A stretch of DNA of 55,596 nucleotides from Fennellomyces sp. T-0311 (Eukaryota > Mucoromycota > Mucoromycetes > Mucorales > Lichtheimiaceae): the NCBI GenBank assembly GCA_025266875.1, contig JALLLT010000091.1:1-55596 (forward strand), in the 5' to 3' direction. Below, piece by piece: positions 32,858-46,100 of the stretch (position 1 is the stretch's first letter; every line of letters begins with the position of its first letter). The notes beneath the pieces are model-generated. The model searched no databases. It saw only the letters and a list, made by a program, of their open reading frames with translations, and was not told the DNA's origin. Position numbers and translations under genes: made by a program.

Positions 32858-33349
32858 AGAGTGAAGAGGGGAAAGATAGATACTGACTGATTGATTTGGC
32901 TTACAGTGCCCTTTTTATATGGATTATAGATCGCAACAACAGCGTAGCACCATGGGAAATAATCCGGACAATCCGGACAATCTGGCCCATCAGGACAAAA
33001 AATTGCCATATATACACACCGGAGAAAGAATAGAGGTCAAAAAGGGAAGGCACGTGTAACAGTTGGTAGACAGAAAGCTTTGTCGTTCCAGGTATGGAAA
33101 CTCAAGGCACTCACGACAAGCAAAATTGCCATACACACACATGGTGTAACAACACGATGAAAAAAGTTGCCATATACACACACGGTGTAGCAACACGATG
33201 AAAAAAATTGCCATATACACAGACAAGTGTAACAGGATCAGGCCCATCAGGCCCATCTGGCCCATACGGTTTATATATGCGGCGAGATTTTACTTTTTTC
33301 TGCTGCGCATTTGCCGTGACCACTGATTTTACTTCTCTTTCTTTTTCGA
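32858..33349. repeat. Minisatellite and GGCCCATC-rich spacer
   Basis: Three copies of a 41-base unit containing TTGCCATATACACACACGG begin near 33125, 33166 and 33207, with a partial copy near 33002. Outside them are repeats of CTGGCCCATCAGG and TCCGGACAA (32960-32996 and 33238-33265). Short frames on the minus strand here only reflect the repeat. Confidence 0.75.
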
Positions 33350-33514
33350 ATGAATCCTTCTCATCCTGACCTGACTCGGATGTCCGAGCGCGATTTGCTC
33401 ATCTTGGCATTGGATGCTTTGTCAGCCTTGAACAACACGGTGTCAACCTTAAGTGAACAGGTTGGCACGTTGACTAAACGGGTCGCCGCGCTGGAGGGTC
33501 TGGTCGCGCAGTAA
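33350..33514 (+). pseudogene. Short coiled-coil frame, probable broken paralogue of a CACTA accessory gene
   Basis: The frame starts MNPSHPDLTRMSERDLLILA, has a heptad-like leucine pattern (LSEQVGTLTKRVAALEGLV) and stops at 33514 (TAA). The same frame then continues with PQQHQQYEFALDQRKLTKTQ to about 33690. The layout (short leader, coiled coil, then a Gln run) matches the gene starting at 34694 inside the adjacent CACTA element. It lies just left of that element's terminus, so the element may have inserted into an older relative. Confidence 0.4.
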
Positions 33515-34693
33515 CCGCAGCAACACCAGCAATACGAATTCGCGCTGGATCAGAGGAAGCTGACCAAGACTCAGGAGGATCACATTGCCTCAACGTTCAC
33601 ACTGCCAGCAGATGCTCCAGCGAGAGATGTTAATAGTGGCGCTGAGTCAGCCCCCACCACCCACTGCGCAGTGGGTGAGGAATCCCCTATCTGAAAAGTG
33701 GGGGATTCTCTAAGGTATTCTCAAGAATCCCCTAGCGAATCACCTAGTAGGGGATTCCTCAGTTGAAAAAAGGTTCTGTAAGAATCCACTAGGGGATTCC
33801 TCAACACTAACCAAAAGCAGAATGCATGCAAAGATACAAAAAGAGACGCAGACTGCATAACGCTTATATGCACATAGCCTGCCGGTGCATACATAAGAGT
33901 AACAGAATATGTGCTTTCGATCGATCGATTTTTAGCAGCGATGCTGTGCATACATAATTATAGTGCATTATTTGGTAGCAGTGGTTTATGAACGACCAAA
34001 AAATTAAATGGTAGCAATTTGGATGGAATACGATTGCATGGTTCAAATATATTTTTTATTATTATGGCAGTAATGCTACAATGTCTAAACAGCTATAGGT
34101 AACGCCTAGGATGGTGGCCGGAGCAATGCGATGGTAAATACAAAACGGTTGATACTTGCCGCAACTTGGATTCCGTGAGATGTCTGTGAGAAACAAAGAA
34201 TCGTTAGCGTTAATCCTTCAGCGATTGCAATCTCAATACCACTAACCTGTAGTTATGGCAATGTGAATGAAGGTGAACTGGTATTGAAACGCGTTAGTAA
34301 GAAAGAAGACGCTGCTGCCGCATTGGAAACTAACCTTTTGTTTTAACGGAGCATGATAAACTAGCTATTGGGACGGTGTTAGTATAACAGAGAGAATAGA
34401 AATCTTACCAGATATTATGAGAGCCTGTGTAGACGGAAAGCAGAAAAGATCAGGAAAAGAAAGAGAAGGTTACGAAAGAAAAGCGGCAATTGCGCCCTTT
34501 ATATACTGTTGTAGAAAAAACCCGGTCCTGCTGTACTTGGCAAACGTGAAGTCATGCGTGATGTCTATCTGCAATAAAAGCAGCATAAAATGAGTTCCTT
34601 GTCATTCACTTTCTTTAATCCACTTACTTCGATCGCACCTATAAAGTAAGATAGAGCACCCACCAGAGATCAATATCCTTAGATAGCCTTTAG

Positions 34694-35749
34694 ATGCCTT
34701 CCAACAACAACAACAACAACAGCAACGAGCGCCAACAGCACGCAGAATCGCTGGAGCTTTCCAGATTGCGTGCGGCCGTTCAAGACCTGCAAGGGCAATG
34801 CGATACCTTGCGGGGCGAAAACTATGCGTTGCGGCAGCAGCTCGAGGGCCTAGCGTCGCACATTGCTTCTCAGCAACAGCAACAGCAACAGCAGCAGCAG
34901 GATGCGGTGGGTACCGTGCGTGGATTGGATGATGTGGTCCGCGCAGAAGCTGTTGTAAGAACACTTGAAAAATGCATTCAATACCTTCAATATCATCGAC
35001 TTACAAAACGTTGCCAGAGTAACATCACCCGCATCCACGATTCTCTTCCCAGTGGCCAAGGGTATGATTACAACCTGACCTTCCGTGCAGAGCACAACGA
35101 GTCGGTAACTGCAGCCATAGCTGCGTGCTGCCATACCGCTGTGGTCGGTGATAGAAGAAGTGCATTGGAAGGTGGATTCTTGCGTAAAAAGATCCACCAA
35201 TACTTTACCGGCCAACAAAAGGAGCTGAGGAAGCAAGATCGGGTGAATGCGGGTCTTCAGGTTGCTGGTGAGGATGAGAAGCGCAAGACGCGCAACAAGA
35301 GGGTGTGGAGCGTGAGTACTTTTGGGTAGCTTTTTTTAAGGCTTGTACAGATTACTTACGCTGAAAAACAGAAGATGAAGGCGCGCAAGGATGCTCGCGC
35401 ACGAAACGCAGCATCCTTGGAGGAAAGGTTCCCAATGGAGAAGACCTCCTTCGGAGGGAGTGCATGTCTCCGGAGATCTCGGATCCGGAGTCAGACGCGA
35501 TCCTTTGGGTTCGGAAACCTGGATTCCGCAGTGCGAAGGTAAAAGCTTTTTTGTTTCGTGAAAACGGTAGCATCATGCTGACTTGAGCGCCGTAATGCCA
35601 CAGGCTGTGGAGTACATCAACGAGCTGGATAGGCTTGTTGAGGCGAGCAAAAAAGTGCCTGGACGGCAACAGCGAGAAAGAAAGCCAGTTGTGGACGAAG
35701 ACGCTGTGCTTTCTCAAAAAGTACGAGATGCATTGCCCGACTGGGCATA
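34694..35749 (+). pseudogene. Coiled-coil accessory protein of the CACTA element (one suspected frameshift)
   Basis: The start MPSNNNNNNSNERQQ is followed by a coiled coil (ELSRLRAAVQDLQGQCDTLR), a Gln run, and a globular segment (YLQYHRLTKRCQSNITRIH, GFLRKKIHQYFTGQQ). An intron (about 35311-35370) leads to KMKARKDARARNAASLEER. A plausible continuation, ECMSPEISDPESDAILWV, lies in another frame, suggesting a one-base indel near 35455. A second intron then leads to AVEYINELDRLVEASKK and the end DEDAVLSQKVRDALPDWA at about 35749. By position it could be the second, DNA-binding gene of the element, acting on the subterminal repeats. That role is inferred from CACTA biology, not from a recognised domain. 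Confidence 0.55.
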
Positions 35750-35794
35750 ATAAAGCCCGCTTGCTTCCCTCCTTTTACTTTTATTTTTTTTTCA

Positions 35795-38745
35795 CTACGC
35801 AACGCTTCTACGCACCAACGGAATCACAACCATCGTCGCGCTGTCACGATTTGTCTGGGCACCATAAGCAACAACGGCGACTTGGCTCAAGATTCTGTGT
35901 ACTGGCAAGATGCACCGGAAGTCATCCGTCATAAAACTGTTACGCCATTCCTCCAGGCCTTCTCTTTCAAAGCGCTGTGGTGAGGCCTGGGTGCGGTACC
36001 AGCGGACATACGCGAAGTAGTGCTTGACGATGCTGTGATTGTGGACAATTTCACTGCTGAAGTAGTACTGCACTTGGCCAGTCCAGGCAACAACACGGTT
36101 ACCCTGCTCAAACAAGGCCTGTATGTGTGATCCTCGAATCGATCGGGCTGTTGCTGACCTGTACGTCTGTCCGTAGATCTCTATCGTTTGGAACTTCTCG
36201 ATGCTGTTGGGGCAATGGAATGCTTCCCCTTCGTAGTGGCGGCGGTAATGCTGCAGCAGGAATCCGTACAGCAGGGTGCTTGCGATCACTTTCCGACTAT
36301 GACGCATAGACTCAAAGGTGTCCGGTGGTAAGGCCTCACTGCCACAGGCCTCGGCACTGACATCGGAAGAATGGGAACCAAAGCGAACTGGGTCGAAAGC
36401 TGCAGCGTTTGTTTCGGTGGGTCGACGACGCGACTGGCCGGCAATCTGGAGTAGAATGCGGCCATAGACGGGATGCTGAGCAACGCTTTCGGTATATTGT
36501 AGCGGACAAAGTCAACAGCACCAGTTTTTTCGATGAACCGCTTCATGAACGTCAGTTCAAAGGCATCCTTCTGGTTCGTTTCAGCATTCTTCATGTAGCC
36601 GTTATATCGCTCAAAACTGAAAACCCAAAATGCATAGATTGGTCCAAAGTCTTGGATGGTGCGGCTCAAGTGCAAGTGCAAGTGCATATTTGGGGTGATC
36701 GATTCAGCACCGTACAACCGCGCGCAGCCACGTACGAATCGTATCAGCAAGTCTTGAGCTTCGTCAATTTCGGCATATGTGATGACAGTCTTGGCGAGGA
36801 GGCGGCAGGCAGACACAAAGAGCATCCAATGCCGATAATAGTTACCAGCAAGGACCCCTTTCAAAACAAATGCAGAATACACCAGACACCACGCCTTCCA
36901 GTCTGCAGCGTTCATGAAGCCGAACTTACGCTCGATCTTTCGCTGCAAGGTAGGAATACCAGGAGGCAAGACAACTCTATCAGCCAGCTTCTGCATTGTC
37001 ACGCCATCAGCGTCAGTCAGTAGGCCGCGGCTTCTCCATATGCAGACCATTCGCTCAGCCGTACCGAGGAAGAGATTGTGCATAGGATCGATAACTGTAT
37101 CCCGCACTGGATCAAAGTATGTAAGCCGGTGGATTTGAGAATACCGCGTTCCTGTTTCACGCTCGACTCTATAGCGCCCAGCTGATGAGGTTTCCTGTGC
37201 CCAGCGCTCGGCATCATGTGCGTTGCGCTCCTTCGTTCTCAATTCACCAAGAGTATGGCCGGAATAGTCAAGTTTCGTGGTACCAGGGAAACAACAAATT
37301 CTCGCGTACATTTATTGCATGCGCGCGTGCTGCAATGACTGGTGAAGCCAGCGACTTTGCGACTGGCGGGAATGTCGCAGGCAATGTTGAATAATGCTGC
37401 TCGAACCATCACACGATCACGACTTTGGTGTGTTGACATCAGAATTCCATCACGAAGCCGCTGGAAATCGTCGACAAGTGGCTCCAAGTAATGGTTCATT
37501 TCATAGGTATGTGGTTCCTTTGGTCCAGGTATGACACCGACAAGGATCACGTTCTCGATTTTATAGCGTTCGGCTCGAGGCAAATTGTTGACAATGAGAT
37601 ATATGGCGCCGATGGAGTAAGTACCGTTAAAAGGAGAGAACCAGTCAATGTTGAGCGTAAGCATTAACGAGCGTGGGTGCTCAACAAAAGGAAGACCATC
37701 GTTATCCCGGAGCGACCGCCAGCGCATACCGTCGTATACATCTGTGAAAACACCCGGTCGATACTGGTATCGTCTCCATTCATTGATGCTGTCTTCGAAG
37801 CCTTCACGACTGAAAAGCCGCTCCAAACTTTTCCCCAATGGATAGTAAGCATACTGCTTAATGGGTGTCTGCGAGATTCGGTTGCTTAATGTTTGCTTCA
37901 GAAGCCGTGTGCCGCAAATAGACAAGTCGACATTCGTGCACATAACTGGGCCAGGCAGAGGGTAAATGGCATGGCACGTGGGGCAAGCACTGTACATGCG
38001 GAGATCTTCGGTAAGACGGGTGAAGCCGATCCATCTTCGCAGACTGGTGATCGTTTCTGGCACGGATGGCAACAAATCTCTCGATTGGGAATGGATCAAG
38101 GATACGCAGAAGCCGATGAGGATGACGGCAGCTCTCTCGGATATGTGATACAATTGGAACAACACAAGGAAAGCGAAGACGAACAACAGCGAATCAGGGA
38201 TATGATCCCGAAGGCTGGTACCGTCTACAATTTCTTGATCTAAACGTTTTGCGGTCAACACTACTTTGCTTCCTCTACAGATCCGTTAATTTCACAAACC
38301 TTCATCATCCTCAACTGCGTGCCCGAACTCGACATCGACGGCTTCGTTCATTTCATTTTGATCGCTGATCCCAGGATCGCGAATGTCGAATGTTTGGACC
38401 GGTGGTTCTTCTATAAATTGGTATGAATGTTTTGCTTCGGTATTTAGCTTACATGAACCTACCATTGACAACCATCGGTGCAGGCTCACCAAAATCATCG
38501 TCGTCAGGCTCACTATGCATCATGGTAGTATCACCATCTGAAGGAATACAGGTAAGTTAGATTGCCATCAACACTCGCATGAATTCAGGCATACCATTAT
38601 CAACGCGAGTCGATACAATGGCGGCAATGGCATTGGTGGCGCTGGCACGCTGGTGTTCATTATATGTTCGCTGGTTGACAATAGCCCCATTGGGGTTTCT
38701 GCCTCGGCAAAGTTCACAGTAACACATATAGGATCTTGTTGACAT
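35795..38745 (-). pseudogene. TNP2/Plavaka transposase with two frameshifts
   Basis: From 38745: MSTRSYMCYCELCRGRNPNG with a Cys/His cluster, two short acidic exons (to about 38292), then the main exon. It contains CPTCHAIYPLP, the RNase H-like strand LTLNIDWFSPFNG with NLPRAERYK, and the CNKCTREF zinc motif. The frame shifts near 37285 and continues FPGTTKLDYSGHT, YFDPVRDTVIDPMHNLFLG (highly characteristic of TNP2), HLHLHLSRTIQDFGPIYAFW and FERYNGYMKN. A second shift near 36390 precedes LPPDTFESMRHSRK and the C-terminal FAYVRWYRTQ and CILPVHRILSQVAVVAYG, ending with TAA-side residues VIPLVRRSVA. The family call is strong. Two independent frameshifts make it a probable pseudogene. Confidence 0.83.
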
Positions 38746-39606
38746 TTTAGAAACGGTAGGTACGATTTGATACCATACCTACTGCTCGAACATTCTTCTT
38801 ATATAGTCTTTCGTCAATGCACGAATAATAAAAAATGTCCCATTATGCTTCGCCACATTGGTCATTCGTCTTGGCAGCATCATTGGCACCGTTTCTACAT
38901 CACCATGGCCGTTTACCTTGGCAAGTTCATATCGATCTGTCTTGGCACCGTCATAGCGACTAAGTCTCAACACAGCAGTGTTTGCCTTGGCAGCATTGCA
39001 TTACAATTGGTTACTAATTTGTTATGGACCGTCATGTGCAACGTGAACCGTGCATTTTGCTGTCTTGGCTTTATTAGGCTCTTCTATATATGTAAAGTGT
39101 ACAGGAACACGGATCACTATTTCAATAGCACAATACCAATATGTGCTAGAGTCGTGTATACTTCTTTTCGTACAATGCGTGACGCTATACTACAACGCAT
39201 CCAACTTCCTTTTTTCTTGCTGATGCACCATGTGCGTCGGATTGCCGATATAAGGCACCAGTTTTAAAGTTTCTCATGGTACTGAAATATTGACTACCCT
39301 TTGTAAACTCAACACCGCTTGTTAAAGACTTCTCCTCCATTCCATTTCAACATTGCTGCATCAGCACCATTTCTGAAAATAAAATTGGTCGTTCACAAAA
39401 ATTACAAATTGCTTATACAGCACTCTGCATGCTGGTGCAGAAACATGCAGAAAGTCACCGCATCCATCTTTTTCAAGCAATTATGCAGTTCTCCATGCAG
39501 CTTTCACTCTGGAAACCGGGGGTACGAGCTGCGTCTTATCCCCAACAAAAGATTCTTAAGAATCCCCTACCTTCCTAGTAGAGGATTCCTCACCTGGTGC
39601 GCAGTG

Positions 39607-42600
39607 TATATCGACACTGCGGTTGCTTGCACTTTCGGCGATCGATCGATTTCTATGGTGATCCATAAAGCTTAGGTGGAAAGGTGATGAAAGAACAAAG
39701 GGGTACTATGCTCAGCTACTGTTACTACACAATAAACCACCTCCTCCTGCTGGTCAGAAAGATGTTACCAGCATGAACTACTCGTACCCAGAGAATTATG
39801 TCTTGGATACAGGCTCTCCTGCGAAGTCGTCAGCAGACCTTCCTAAATAAATTTGACAGACCCGTGAGTGTTTCAAGTGAAATAAAATCAACGCGCGCGC
39901 GATTATTTCTTTTCTCTCACAACTGCTGCTCATTGACCTACGTGCCGTTTTCTACATCGTTATTGTTTCATTACTTGTCATTGCTCTCGTTGATCATTTT
40001 TAACTAATTGCTATGGTAACAAGGTCGTACATTTTAGTCTGGGCTGTTTTCTGACTGGCGGGTAATAGTGAGCTATACCACTACGAACTGGGTACTACAA
40101 GCGGACGTGCAGTGAATATAATCATGAAAAGTACTGGAAGTGGTACATATATATGGGAAATGTAGAGTAGCTATCTCTCTAGTCAACATGTCTTCCCTAG
40201 TCTGGCAAACTCCAAACAGAATATCGATGACCATGGTGCTTTGTGTAAGTGAGACTCAATAGCCAAAGCATTTTTTCCCTCTTCTCGATAAGCCTGACTC
40301 GGCTTTTTCAATAGTCTGTGATAGAGCTCTAACAAACTTATTGTATATTCAGAAACACGTGGTACCATCACTCAAGGTGCTTCCACCAATATCACTCATG
40401 GCTCTAGAGTTTTTAGTACTACTTGCATTGTTTCTTCACTTGTCACCGAGTGAAATTGTGCCTAACTGGCCGTCATCATGGTACGTCAGGATCTTCTTTT
40501 GAGGCGCTCATTCTCTGACTTACAGCGATAATAGAGATTGAGCCATCAGCTTAATATTTATGGAATTTGACATGGCGGTAAGTATAACAGCATAAAGCAC
40601 TTTAAGGAGGTAAATATACCATAAAATAAATGTATCAGTTTCTTGAGCCAACGGCGCTTTTTATAGCCCAAGCAATTCCGGCTATATCTATTACCCGTGA
40701 CCGTCTGATAGATGGAGGTCAAAGTTCAGGTAAGAAACAGCGTTTGGATGGATCGGTTGTGCTCATTACAGCGCCAAATTCCCTTACGCTCACATTTTCT
40801 TGTTCCACTTCCAGATTTAACCAGTTCTTGAGCACTTATATTATCTGAGAAGACCAAAACATCCATTTCACGATGGGACCGCACAGGTAAAATTTGATAT
40901 CTTGCCGTTCAGCATAGTAAATATAACTCCAGTCTGAAATATAGATGAAAAAAGTACAAGTATTCGCGTTGCAAATATAATCAATCGATGGAAGTAGCTT
41001 CCATTGTCAAGACCTCCAAGAGCCCACCCACTTTGTATAAGAATACGTTACATTTACATACAACATCGGATACGACGGCATAGCAAAGTCGCGCGCATGG
41101 TAGTACTTTTATGGTGACCAACGGCGCTGGTTGGCATGATTTTTAATGTTTACAAATAGGTTAACCCCCCAACAGAATAATTTTTCTTGCTTTATCCTTT
41201 TACAGTATAAGCCTGCTGTGCATGTTCAAACTAAACTCTTCTTCTCGACAGCAGAATACAGCCTATAGGCTGACACGAGGAATTGCAACTGGTTCATAAA
41301 TGCTACTATGGGAAGTACTCGGAAGGGGTACGTGTATCGTGAATAAGAGCCGGAATTTTCTCCTAACCAGCTTTAACCTTAGTAGCTAAGATACCATGCG
41401 GATGTATGGGGTCGCAGGTCTAATAGTGGGTGAACGCCAAGGTTCTGGTATGAAGTAACTTCTCGATGGTACCGACATGCTTTTTATCTTTATATACATT
41501 CCCAGGGCATAGCACGCGATCAAACATAAAGACGATGAAGGAACCGACGAAAGATGTAGCATCAATTGAATGTTTTCTCTGGCATTCATTCTTCGACCGT
41601 ATTTCCCAGGTAAGATTCCGTGTTTTTTCATCAGTCATAGTAGCATATCTCAAGCTTTTAATCATCTTTGCAAAGGAACCCACTCCCTTTCACGACAAGT
41701 CAAGTTGCTATTGTTTCACATCTGCTGTTATGCATATTCTCAACCTGCTTTATATGTACAGCGGCTAATCGTAAGTTTTCTTTCTTCACAGCTTCCTGCG
41801 CCAACTATAAACATCACTCATCATTTTTAACTTTTTCTGTGGATATAGCATTGTCTTAACTACAAAGGAGCGTCAAAGGAGTTGAAACCCACAGTGATGC
41901 GCGTATGGTATGGGGGAAGCGATGCTGTCTTTGCGGTATGAACCTTTACGGCTCTTCGATATGCAAACGGGCTGTATGTACGGAGTTGTCAATGAGATTG
42001 TTACGTACTAACTGTGCCAAAGGTGAGCGCATAGAAAAACGTAAGGTAGCACTTCCAGGGTGGTTATCCGATCATAAATCCAGCGCTTAAGGCAGGATAG
42101 GCTTGCAAAAAAAAAGTTATGCCTACACTCCATTTCTGCCATTCAGGTAGCAATCGCTTCCGCCATTGCCACACTCCTGACGATTGAAGTGGAATCTACA
42201 GCGAAGGTATCGAAACGGATCGCTCTATTCACACGTGGTAACATTACTGCTTCGGTGACCGATGAAAACTTTCTGGAAGGTGAGTTAAGTACGACAATGC
42301 TCAATAAGAAAACTTATTATTGCTTGATAGACTCTGGTAGCTGCATTTGTCTCGTAGTGCGCCAGAGCAGTTTACGCATCCAAAACAGGTGCCTGAGCAA
42401 CCCACCCTTTACAGATAAAGATGCCAACGTAGCACGGGTATTTCTGTGGTCACGACACTACGGGCAGGGTTTCAGACCACCGAGATTTTCTACTGGATGC
42501 AGTCTACGATAGACAAGAAAGCATAGCTGATTCCCGCCAGCTGGATGTGCCACGAAATAGATATGTGGATGAAGGTAGCTTCTTGTGATGCTTGAGCTTT

Positions 42601-43138
42601 CCTGTGTTCATTGAACGATGCCATTTATATCTACATCCAACCATAGCTTTTCTCCTATGTGCCATTCGTTACTATACTAGGAACTTGCGGTTGGATGGAG
42701 GTTCGTTGATAAAGGGCATGGATCACGGAAAGTTTGGTCATCAGCTAATGCCAGATTCACTTCTTGACCAGCAACTCCAAGCACTGCAGGTGAGTTTTCT
42801 TTTGGTGACCTTCTCAACAATGTACTGTAAACCATCTAAACATAAAATATAGACGTAAATTATCATGGCAACAGCGCATGGAGAGCCATGGATCCAGTTT
42901 GGCATACAGGAAGGACATTCCTTTTCAAGCCTTCACAGTTGAAATGGGGCATGACTATTGCCTTATCTGATGGAGTAACGTAATAAGCACAGGTCGAATA
43001 TGCATAGTATTGTACGAAAAGCGCGTTCAGCTACGCGTTTCCAAATTTTCACGGATGAAGCCACCGTTAAGTTTCATTTTCCGACAGGTCAAATTAAGTT
43101 TTTTTGTTGTTGTAAGCCACATATCTTCGCTCTTTACC
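39607..43138. other. Degenerate region without a confident gene
   Basis: Several short plus-strand frames have plausible splice sites: 40630-40730 (FLEPTALFIAQAIPAISI), 42190-42400, 42690-42795 (NLRLDGGSLIKGMDHGKFGH). Two stretches read like retropepsin motifs (NYVLDTGSPAKS near 39800; CLIDSGSCICL near 42325), but no reverse transcriptase follows. Similar segments AAAAGTACTGGAAGTGGTAC (near 40125) and GGAAGTACTCGGAAGGGGTA (near 41310), about 1.2 kb apart, suggest an old internal duplication. A minus-strand frame at 41420-41683 (FVGSFIVFMFDRVLCPGN) also looks protein-like. I see remnants but cannot name a gene. Confidence 0.35.
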
Positions 43139-46100
43139 ATGGATTCTCTTCAATATTGCTCCCACTGCAAGGTGTATCGTCCTACCCGGGATTTTACGGC
43201 TAGAAATGGACAGTATAGGACGTGTATTACCTGTCGTCGTAGGCAGTCCAATGTGACACGCCCAGCTTCGGAATTCGCGACGACAATGGAAGAAATGATT
43301 GAGTTTATCCCAGCACGCACTGATGGTTTGTATCAAATAATCAGAATAAACCGAAACTATACTTAACAAGCTTTTTTTAGCCGGTGTATCCTATGTATAC
43401 GAGGCCGATGTGTTAATCGAAGGGTTCATGCTGCAACTGACTGACGATCGCGCTCTTCTTATGCACATCGTTAGTCAAATCGAAGCATGCGATGGTTACA
43501 TGTATTACCTGAAGAACCTTGCTGATCCGCGACTACGACGCTCGATTTCCTTTAAGTATGTCTGTTGTCAGGATACCAGAGTTCAATCTCAAGTGCCGGA
43601 TGAAGATCGTGCTCGTCTTCATTCTCGCATGCGAACTCATCCCTGCAATGGGAAAATCTCGGGGTATATTGACCGGGAGAGTGGGTATGTATACCTCAAA
43701 ATTCAACACTCTTCTGGTCACCCTCCTCCTCGACTGCGAGAGAATATCCGCACAGAGATGCCACGAGAAGTTCGTGAGTATATCGTCGAACATGCGGAAG
43801 AGCTTTCAGCTCAACCGCTATATCGTCGCATTGTTGCTCAGTTTCCGACTGCTGCTGGTACTGTTACGCAACCACAGGTATGTAACAAGCGGTGGTATGA
43901 TGTTGGTACGATGATGATGTTGTAGGTCTATGCTTCATGGGCGCGTCAAGTTGAAAACCGGTATAAACTCCACGACAATCAACTTACTTCGGCCATAATG
44001 CACGTTGATAGAGGCACCAATGGTGTCTGCAAGGTATGTGTAAGATAACCATATGTGCATGACCATAGCTTTCTTTGCGATGATTACTATGCAACAAAAA
44101 TGGTAGTCAACAGTAAAGAGTTCATACATATTTATGATGAATAAAAAACAGATTCTTTATCGGAATTATGGTGGTGTTGTTGGTTTCAGTTTTGTCACCG
44201 AGTTTTTTGTTTCGGCATGTGCATCCCCTCTGGTACGCGAATTCCACGTCGATTCGACATATAAGACGAATAGAATGGGATATGAGCTCTTCGGCGTTGT
44301 TGCCAACTTTAATGGATGTGGATTCCCCATCGCCTATATGTTCCTTGGTGTTAATGATGGCGTCGTTCCAGAACACCAAAGAGCACCTTCACGCCAGGAG
44401 ATGATACGACGCTTTTTCCGTAGTCTACAGACTCATGGATTTGCCCCGGACTTCATCTTTTCGAACAAGGATCGCGGCCAAATCAATGCAATTGAAACTG
44501 TGTTTGGCCGTCATCCACTGCGCCTATGTCTCTGGCATATTCAACGAGCAGTAAAGCTACGGTTGGGTGAAGACAAAAGAGTTGATCCGCGCTACAATGC
44601 AGCAGATGCTCGCGAGCAATTCCCATTCGTTTCTTTGCACTTTGTTCCACCATCAGACCGCAGTGGAAAAATTTGCCCAAATGCGGACCATCGCGACCAA
44701 ATTGTAGCCATGGTGCGAAAGCACTATCATACGCACCCGCATATTCCACTTCAACGTGGTATGTTGTAACCGTTGAATCGAGTAGGTATAAGATACATTG
44801 TTAATATTGGACTTAGTTGGCCGTGAAAATGCAGATCAACTTCGCCAGCGTGCTGGTCGCGAGTTATATCGCTTTTGCGTTCAGCACAATCTTCCTGATG
44901 TGTGGGCGTATATGTACAACTGCTGGTACGCTCGCGTGTGGTGGGATCGATGGGCACGCAGCAGTCGCCCTGACAACATCTCGATGGCGAAAACCACGAT
45001 GATGATAGAAGCACAATGGCGAGTGCTAAAGAGGGACTTTCTTTTGAACTTCCCTCGTCCACGACTCGACCTGCTGATGTATATCATCATCAACCAACAA
45101 CTTCCACTGATGAGAGCAAACTTTCAGCTCAAGATTCAGAATCGCCGTCAGGCATTGGAGTGGGAGAAAGAGTTTGCTAGGTCATGGAAAACTTTGACGC
45201 AAGCTCTTCGACGACGCAATGGAGGAGAGGAACCCAATGCAGATGCACGGTATATGCCCTCGATAGAGGACTTTACTTGTGGCTGTCCTGCATTCATTAA
45301 TAGCAGATTTATGCTCTGCAAGCACCTTGTCAAACGGTACAATGATGCAGTTAGACAATCATGGAGTCTCTTTAGTGCACTGGATGTTTATATCCAGCGC
45401 AAAGACACTGCGCCTTATGTGCATGTTGAGGAAGACGTATGTGCGCCTATAGCTACATGAAAAAAATCTGCTTTCTAACGTGTTTAACACGTAGATCCAA
45501 GTGTATCCCTTTAGGCTAATGCGACTTTCCCCTCTTTCTTGGCCTCGGGGCGATGAAGACGATATTCCGACAGCAGTAGACGATGTACCTACAAATGCTG
45601 CTCGCCCTCTCGAAGATGGTGCATGGCTTTTGTAGTATAGGTTAACATTAGTGATATTCAAAGTACTGAGTGCATTATTTATAGACGCACTAACGGATTT
45701 CAATGCTACTCAAGAAGCTGATATCCTATCGGTTAGTGGCGTTCAAATGGAAGGGGATAATTTGCCTCCTTTGCCTGGTCACGTTACTGTGGACGAAGAG
45801 GATGAGATCATAGTGATCGATGACGACGACGACGACAACGACGACGATGACGACGGACTGGTTGAAGATGCTTTAGACGTAGATGCCGACATTGACGATG
45901 AAGAGACTAATTTGTGGACCCGTTTGGGTACATCGGAAGATAGTTTGCTGCAAACATATCAACGGCATCAACAATTAATGCAGCAATTAAATGAAACACG
46001 CCTTCAGCTACAAGAAGAAGTAGCAAGCTATCGAATGATGCTGCCACCAAACCAGCGACGAACATTCGACGATGCCTTTCTACGTGGCGACACTGAAGAA

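Larger units (their letters stand above)
33662..39606. mobile_element. CACTA-superfamily (Plavaka-like) element, 5.9 kb
   Basis: The left end is CACTGCGCAGTGGGTGAGG and the right end, in reverse complement, is CACTGCGCACCAGGTGAGG, both followed by GAATCC[CT]CTA. Subterminal copies of GAATCCCCTA / TAGGGGATTC recur at least five times on the left (33677-33805) and twice on the right (39559-39592), as in CACTA subterminal binding arrays. Inside are a TNP2-type transposase (minus) and a coiled-coil accessory gene (plus), arranged tail to tail. A 2-3-base target duplication is expected but not visible (ACC left, TAT right), so one end may have been altered. Right subterminal sequence repeats CTTGGCA motifs (38870-39000). 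Confidence 0.75.

Noticed and set aside
32990..33323. Minus-strand hydrophobic repeat protein as a membrane protein
   Set aside because: It is explained by the 41-base minisatellite and GGCCCATC repeats; no start context or splice structure supports it.
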